A DNA stretch of 64,000 bases from Embleya sp040629175 (lineage in GTDB: Bacteria; Actinomycetota; Actinomycetes; Streptomycetales; Streptomycetaceae), in assembly GCF_040629175.1 (NCBI RefSeq), contig NZ_JBEXUX010000022.1, positions 79,269 to 143,268 on the forward strand, read 5' to 3'. Made by a program: the position numbers and the translations under genes. Under the pieces are notes generated by a model that saw only the letters and a list, made by a program, of their open reading frames with translations, made no database searches and was not told the origin of the DNA. Shown in pieces: positions 59,207-64,000 of this stretch (position 1 is the stretch's first letter; each line of letters starts with the position of its first letter).

Positions 59207-60127
59207 TCAGGACGTGGTCGGTTCCACCGGGATCCACAGGGCCGCGTGCGCCTGGGTGCCGTTCTCGTCCTCGAAGGGGCGGACCCGGAGGATCTCCGGA
59301 CCGGGGCGGCTTCGGTACGGGTTGGCGGGGAACCACTCGGTGAAGATGTCGCGCCACAGGTATTGGAGTGCCTGTGGGTAGGGGCCGGTGTTCTCGAAGA
59401 CCGCCCATGTGCCGGGTGGGACGGCGAGTGTGTCGAGGTCGTGGGTGTCGTGGTGGTCGTTGCGGTCTTCTCGGTTGTCTCGGTTGTCGTTCGGGATCCG
59501 AGTGCTCGTCACGACGCCGTGCCAGTAGTCGAGTTCGGTTCCTTCGGCGCGACCGGGGTCGAGGTCGTCGGTGACCGCGACGATCCCGTCCGGGTCCTGG
59601 TCGGACAGGGTCTTGATCCGGTCGGTCGTCTCCCGGTCGATGCCCTGTACGAAGGCGGCGATCGCCGGGTTCACGCCCTCGTGGACGAGCGGGACCCGGG
59701 CCTTTTTGCCGACCACGTGGAACGCGTTCTTGTGCACGATTCGATATCGCATGCTGCTGCTCCCCTCGATGACGAGTCGGAAGGACATCCGCGGCTGTGA
59801 GCTGAGCACCGCACCGGTACGCCGGGCCTCGCCGGGCCCCACGCCGTGCATGGCGCGGAACGCCCGGGCGAACGCCTCACCCGAGGAGTAGCCGTGGCGT
59901 ACGGCGACCTCCAGCAGGGTGCGCTCGTCGGCCAGCACCTCGGCAGCGGCCAGGGTTAGCCGTCGGCGTCGGATGTACTCCGACAGCGGCATCCCGGCCA
60001 ACGCGGAGAAAACGCGGCGGAGGTGGTACTCCGACGTCATGGCGATCCGCGCCAATTCGGCTGCGTCGATCTCGTGGTCGAGATGCGACTCGATGTGGTC
60101 GAGGGCTCGGTTCAACTGCTCCAGCAC
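59207..60127 (-). CDS. AraC-family regulator with GyrI-like effector domain
   Basis: A 306-residue regulator. The AraC HTH pair is N-terminal (about 8-105: AELARIAMTSEYHLRRVF, LLEVAVRHGYSSGEAFARAF). A GyrI-like/effector-binding domain (about 125-305) follows. It holds an unusual Asp/Asn/His-rich loop (about 215-235) that is probably disordered. Such proteins often sense small hydrophobic drugs. GTG 60127 has AAGGAG about 9 bases ahead. It is divergent from the DHFR-like gene, which it may control. Confidence 0.9.
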   Translation of the reverse strand: MLEQLNRALDHIESHLDHEIDAAELARIAMTSEYHLRRVFSALAGMPLSEYIRRRRLTLAAAEVLADERTLLEVAVRHGYSSGEAFARAFRAMHGVGPGEARRTGAVLSSQPRMSFRLVIEGSSSMRYRIVHKNAFHVVGKKARVPLVHEGVNPAIAAFVQGIDRETTDRIKTLSDQDPDGIVAVTDDLDPGRAEGTELDYWHGVVTSTRIPNDNRDNREDRNDHHDTHDLDTLAVPPGTWAVFENTGPYPQALQYLWRDIFTEWFPANPYRSRPGPEILRVRPFEDENGTQAHAALWIPVEPTTS

Positions 60128-60373
60128 TTGTGGACTCTCCTTCTTCCTTCCTTTCCTTGCACCGCCACGTTAGGAAGCGTGTGGTGGGGCGGACCCGACA
60201 TCCTGTGCCCGGTTCGGTCGGGTGGCAGCCGACCGGCGGGGGCTTTCGGTTGGCATGGGTCGTGTCGAGGATGGGGATCTGCGCCTGGGAACGAGCGATC
60301 GTGACATGGAAGCGCGCCGGGTCCCGTGTCGAGCCCCGGTCCGAGACGAGTTCGACGACGAGGTACGTACGCG

Positions 60374-60934
60374 ATGCGAAAGATCATCTACTCCCTGCAG
60401 GTGTCCCTCGACGGCTTCATGGAGGGGCCGAATCGGGAGATCGATTGGCATCTGGTCGACGACGAGCTGCACCAGTATTTCAACGACTGGTTGCGCACGA
60501 TGGGCGGCTTTTTGACCGGTCGGGTCACTCATGAGCTGATGGCGGACTTCTGGCCGACGGCGGACGCGGATCCGGCGAATGCCGGGCCGATGGCGGAATT
60601 CGCGGGCATCTGGCGGAACATGCCGAAGATCGTGTACTCCCGGACGCTGGAGCGGGCCGACTGGAACACCACGATCAAGCGGGAGGTGGTGGCCGAGGAG
60701 ATCTCGGCGCTCAAGGCGGAGCCGGGTGGTGACCTGGTGGTGGGCGGCCCGGATCTGGCGGATACGTTTCGGCGGATGGGTCTGATCGACGAGTACGCGG
60801 TCCATGTGCATCCGGTGTTGATCGGGCGTGGCAGGCCGATGTTCCGGCTGATGGATGGGATTACGGATCTTCGGCTGGTCGAGAATCGGACTTTCGGGAA
60901 TGGGGTCGTCCGGTTGGTCTATCGGGTGCGGTGA
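60374..60934 (+). CDS. dihydrofolate reductase-like protein (RibD C-terminal fold)
   Basis: A 186-residue NADPH-binding reductase of the RibD-C/DHFR superfamily. SLDGFMEGPNREIDWH (N-terminal) and LVVGGPDLADTFRRMGLIDEY (here LVVGGPDLADTF and RMGLIDEY) are the family's typical segments. The role is not known for this branch; it is often found next to AraC or ECF42 genes. No clear ribosome site was seen, and ATG 60374 gives the usual start MRKIIYSLQVSLDGF. Confidence 0.88.
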   Translation: MRKIIYSLQVSLDGFMEGPNREIDWHLVDDELHQYFNDWLRTMGGFLTGRVTHELMADFWPTADADPANAGPMAEFAGIWRNMPKIVYSRTLERADWNTTIKREVVAEEISALKAEPGGDLVVGGPDLADTFRRMGLIDEYAVHVHPVLIGRGRPMFRLMDGITDLRLVENRTFGNGVVRLVYRVR

Positions 60935-61615
60935 GGGGTGGTGGTGGGCCGCTGTGCACTGGAGTTCGGGGTTCGGGGTTTGCGGCTTGGCTTGGGCCTT
61001 GGTGCACCGGTCTGCTCGATCGTCTGCCTCCGATGGCTTGGGAGGGTGATCCGGGCCCGGAAGTAGTCTCTCGATGCATGACGTCGGATCCGCCCGCTGT
61101 TGCGGAGTCTCGCGACCGGGGCCGTACTGCGAGACCGGTGTCGAGGAGGCCGACGACGACGCGCTCGGCCGATGAGGGTCGACTTTCGATCCGGTGCGTG
61201 TTGCGTGCCCGCCGATACGGGCGGCGTGACGCAGTCGTTCGTGGTCACGGGTCGACTCCGGAGGAAGAACTGCCGCCGCTATGCCGGGTGTTGCGCACCG
61301 GGCGCCGGTGTCGCCTTGACGGGCAGGTCAGCGTCTTGTTCCGGTCCCAGCCACCGACAAGCCGACGGGATGCTGCCGGAACCCGCGACGCTGCGTGAGT
61401 CTCCCGAACAGGCCGTCGAATACTGCTACTTCACGGGATGTTGCCGATCGGGGCCGCCGTTGACGAACCACCGGTAGGGGCCTCACGCAACGGCATTGAG
61501 GGGTGGGGGCGTTCGTGACTTGTTCAGTGGACGGCGAGTGGTGAAGTTCTCCGAGGTGGTGCGTGCCGGGTGGGAGTGTGGAGATGGGATCGGTTGGGGT
61601 GGCCTGTATGGCCAC
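60935..61615. other. 681-base stretch without a supported gene
   Basis: One open frame, 61078-61398 (106 codons, plus strand), has a TAGTCT eight bases before its ATG and could be leaderless. Its third-position GC is lower than that of true genes here and the product resembles nothing, so it is not called. The rest is low-complexity GT-rich (60940-61010) or featureless. Confidence 0.35.
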
Positions 61616-62587
61616 TCAGTCCGAGTAGCGCGCGGGTGGCGGGGCCGCGTTCGGGTCGGAGAGGTTCGTGGCGAGCCACTTTCGGTAGGAGACCATCCAC
61701 GGGCCGGCCGTGCCGCCTGCGCGGTAGTCCTCCAGGATCCCGTTGACTCGGCGGACGAGGTCGGTGTCGTTCGGATTCATCGCGACCCCGTACAGCGTCT
61801 CGTCGAGGCGTGGCTCCAGAACGCTGATCATCGGATCCTGCGCGGCCAGTCCCGCGGCGAGCGAACCGTGTGTGAGGATCGCGTCGGTCTGCCCCTCCTG
61901 TAGGCGCACCAGGCAGTCGAGATGGTTGTCGGCCAGGTCGACGATCGCGCCGAGGTTCGCCTGTGCCAGCACGTCCACGGCCGTGGTGCCGGCGCCCACG
62001 CACACCCGCCGCCCGCGCAGCCCCGCGTCGAACGCCCGCACGGGCGACCCCTTGGGCACCACGAGTTGCTGGCCGCTGCGGAAGTAGACGGTGGAGAAGG
62101 CCACTTCGGCCTTGCGTTGGCACGTGATGGTCATCGTCCGCACCATCACGTCGACGTCTTTGGCCAGGATTCGCGCGACTCGCTGGTCGGGGGACATGGT
62201 CACGAACTTGACCCGGGCGCCCGGGCCCAGGATCCCGCGCGCGATCGCCCACACGATGTCGATGTCGAACCCGACGATCTCACCCGTTGCCGGGTCCGCG
62301 GACCCCCACAGATAACTGTTGAGGTCGACGCCCGCGACCAGAAAACCGCGCCGGCGGATCCCTGCGATCGCCGGCCCCTCGACGTCCGACGGCCGCAGAC
62401 TGGCCCACGGATCGCACCCGCCCGGCGCGGCCGACGGCGTGGCGGGCGATGTCGCGGCAGGCGCTCCGGCAACCACCGTGGGCGCCGGGGGGCGCGTGGG
62501 CGGGGAACCACCGCACCCGGCGGCAATCCCCATGAGCACGACCACGAGCAGATACCGGGCGATCAGCTTCACCGGCCGTACGCGCAT
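61616..62587 (-). CDS. extracellular solute-binding lipoprotein (amino-acid type)
   Basis: A 323-residue secreted lipoprotein. Signal peptide 1-23 with lipobox GIAAGC (Cys about 24), then a Pro/Thr/Ala linker to about 55. The type 3 substrate-binding domain has FLVAGVDLNSYLWGS, IVGFDIDIVWAIAR, and AVAFSTVYF-like (here AEVAFSTVYF). Such proteins bind glutamate or other amino acids and deliver them to an ABC permease. No permease or ATPase lies in the window, so it is an orphan or belongs to a transporter elsewhere. AAGGAAAGGA lies about 11 bases ahead of ATG 62587. Confidence 0.85.
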   Translation of the reverse strand: MRVRPVKLIARYLLVVVLMGIAAGCGGSPPTRPPAPTVVAGAPAATSPATPSAAPGGCDPWASLRPSDVEGPAIAGIRRRGFLVAGVDLNSYLWGSADPATGEIVGFDIDIVWAIARGILGPGARVKFVTMSPDQRVARILAKDVDVMVRTMTITCQRKAEVAFSTVYFRSGQQLVVPKGSPVRAFDAGLRGRRVCVGAGTTAVDVLAQANLGAIVDLADNHLDCLVRLQEGQTDAILTHGSLAAGLAAQDPMISVLEPRLDETLYGVAMNPNDTDLVRRVNGILEDYRAGGTAGPWMVSYRKWLATNLSDPNAAPPPARYSD

Positions 62588-63151
62588 CGTCCGCCACGTC
62601 CTTTCCTTACGGTGCCCGCCGGACGTGCCGGCGCGCACGGTCCGCGCACGGCCCAGGACTCGATCGGCGCCATCGTTGCATCCCGACGGGGGGCACGTGT
62701 GGGCATCTCCCTACGCCACTTTCTGTGCCACTGGCACTACGCTGCCTGCTCGGCAAAATGCTGCTGTGGCGTGCCGCCGGAGCGGGCACTCGGCGAGCGG
62801 TACGGCGTGCGCCCGTCTTCTGCGGCGACCAGGACACCGGTCTCGGCCTCGCGTCCGCCAAAGTGGTCGTCGGGCGTATCGGATGGTTGCCGGCTGGGAA
62901 GTACTCGGCGTGTCCTTGCCCTGCGGTCGGTGCTGATGCGCACGGTTGGATGAAGCTCTTTGTTTGGCAAGGGAGTTGCAGAAGTCGTGGGATCTGTGAC
63001 CGGAACCGTTCGTACGTCGCCGTAGGTGTGGGGGAGTGACCGCCGGTGGGGCCGGCTCAAGGTTGTCCCGTGACTCGCGAGGTGAGGTTGCCGCATCGGC
63101 CGAGGGGAAACCGCCGGCGGCGCGGCTGATTCCTGCGGTAGGAGTGGGGAC
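62588..63151. other. 564-base stretch, no gene seen
   Basis: Open frames lack ribosome sites and the usual codon bias on both strands. No repeats or hairpins of note. Confidence 0.35.
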
Positions 63152-63514
63152 ATGGCAAGAAGTGCCCACCACATGGGCCGCAACGCCGTCCGCTCCGGGC
63201 AGCCGGATTCACGTTCCCGGAGGCCGTGGCGGGCGGTCGTGGTGCGCGATCTCCGCTATAGCGCCAAGCGGTTGCGCTCGGCTGCGCTGGAAGGGCGGCG
63301 CCCGATGCCGCAAGAGGTACAGCGGTCCGTTGCCGTGTACTCCTTTGCCCGCAGTGATATGCGCGGAGGGTCGGTGGCCGCCATCGCCTACGTCGAGGAG
63401 CGGCGCGCTCGTCAGGTGACACGACGTCGGCTGCACCTGCTTCGAGCCGGACTGGTGTCGGACATGGAGATCGAACCGGGGCACCACCGGCACAGCGCCT
63501 GTTGGCTTGCCTGA
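63152..63514 (+). CDS. small basic hypothetical protein
   Basis: A 120-residue protein, basic in its first half (RRPWRAVVVRDLRYSAKRLR), with a possible helix-rich middle (AVYSFARSDMRGGSVAAIAY) and RRARQVTRRRLHLLRAGL near the end. Not recognised. AGGAGTGGGG just before ATG 63152 and fair third-position GC support it as a gene. The neighbours give no clue. Confidence 0.5.
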   Translation: MARSAHHMGRNAVRSGQPDSRSRRPWRAVVVRDLRYSAKRLRSAALEGRRPMPQEVQRSVAVYSFARSDMRGGSVAAIAYVEERRARQVTRRRLHLLRAGLVSDMEIEPGHHRHSACWLA

Positions 63515-64000
63515 AGGTTGTCGCGCTGTGTGTGCAGGAAGCCGCAAGGGACGGTTCATGACCTTGCGGCACCGTCGGAAGGCCCGCGGCAACCAGTGCC
63601 GGCTGGAGGCAGCAGGCGATTGCCGGCACGCCGGCGCCGGAAACGAGCACGGCGTGGCCTTGCCCGGGGGCGGTCGGACCGCCGTACACAGCAACTCCGG
63701 CACGAACAGCCCCACTTACGGCCGGACGAGGCAACACGAGCGCCGGCATGCAGCGAGATCTCAACCCAAGGCACACCAAGACATCCTTGGTGGGCGGCTG
63801 TCGAGCCGAGGGTGGATCGGCTTGTTGTGCCCAGTCCGAGGACGCGGGTCGGTTTGTCTGGTAGTTCTGGGAAGTGGGCGCCGGGGGCGGTTCGTTGGGC
63901 CGGTCGTGACGGTGGCGGTGGCTGTGGCTGTGGTGGTTCGGGGGTGGGGTGTGTCGCAGGTGTGGAAGATGGCGGTTGTGGTGGTCGGGGTGGTGGTGGT
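63515..64000. other. 486 bases at the window end, no gene seen
   Basis: The last ~120 bases are almost only G and T on the plus strand (repeated GTGGTGG/GGCTGTGGC). This may be the Thr-rich linker of a minus-strand gene that begins beyond 64,000. Nothing else can be said. Confidence 0.35.

Noticed and set aside
61078..61398. 106-codon open frame with a possible leaderless promoter
   Set aside because: Third-position GC is lower than in real genes here, the product is unrecognisable and the stretch around it looks non-coding. Noted under the intergenic entry only.

Overview
This window is chromosomal DNA from a high-GC filamentous actinomycete. GC is roughly 70% and codon third positions are almost all G or C. 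The content points to the order Streptomycetales (Streptomyces, Kitasatospora, Embleya or Yinghuangia type). The best evidence is the developmental pair bldN/rsbN lying between a conserved block (acuC-like deacetylase, phosphatase, small excisionase-like HTH, 32-residue bS22-like protein, epimerase, acyltransferase) and the redox/haem block (HAD hydrolase, glutaredoxin-like, rex, hemA, hemC, hemD/cobA, hemB). From memory this order matches the Streptomyces coelicolor core. No rRNA, tRNA, insertion sequence, phage or CRISPR was seen.

Layout. 1-5,700: an SDR cut by the window edge, a zinc alcohol dehydrogenase, a TPR protein, a YhhN/lysoplasmalogenase plus sterol-desaturase-like pair, a PRC-barrel/DUF2382 stress protein and a GNAT acetyltransferase. 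5,700-13,000: a small CxxC protein, a large GT-C (AftB/ZomB-like) membrane glycosyltransferase, mutY, a membrane-anchored secreted protein, disA and radA. 13,100-16,400: two tandem paralogues combining an ECF-sigma-like head, a zinc anti-sigma-like segment, one membrane helix and an extracellular BACON-like domain. 16,400-28,500: housekeeping genes (Cys-rich protein, Ppx/GppA, sugar isomerase, TetR, ilvD, ABC exporter, proC, HAD, MFS, deacetylase, phosphatase). 28,600-41,600: the developmental and haem core.

41,600-47,000 is the plastic part. It holds a 9-bp minisatellite, a MarR regulator with a 14-bp-phased operator array, a TetR/DUF4260 operon with two perfect operators, and a 2-kb gene-free island built from two long repeat families. 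47,000-57,500 is a catabolic island: Rieske protein, acyl-CoA synthetase, isochorismatase-fold protein, amidohydrolase, SDR, two acyl-CoA dehydrogenases, methyltransferase, a decayed MMPL transporter and a second SDR. Several promoters there carry the same palindrome, CTGAC-N5-GTCAG, so one regulator encoded elsewhere may control them together. 57,600-64,000: an ECF42-type sigma factor with its DGPF partner, an AraC/GyrI regulator divergent from a DHFR-like reductase, a solute-binding lipoprotein and a small unknown protein.

At least eleven genes have a TAnnnT -10 hexamer 6-8 bases before the start codon and no Shine-Dalgarno, which indicates leaderless mRNAs. Many others are coupled by ATGA, GTGA, TTGA or 8-base overlaps. 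All functions are inferred by reading the sequence; no searches were run.
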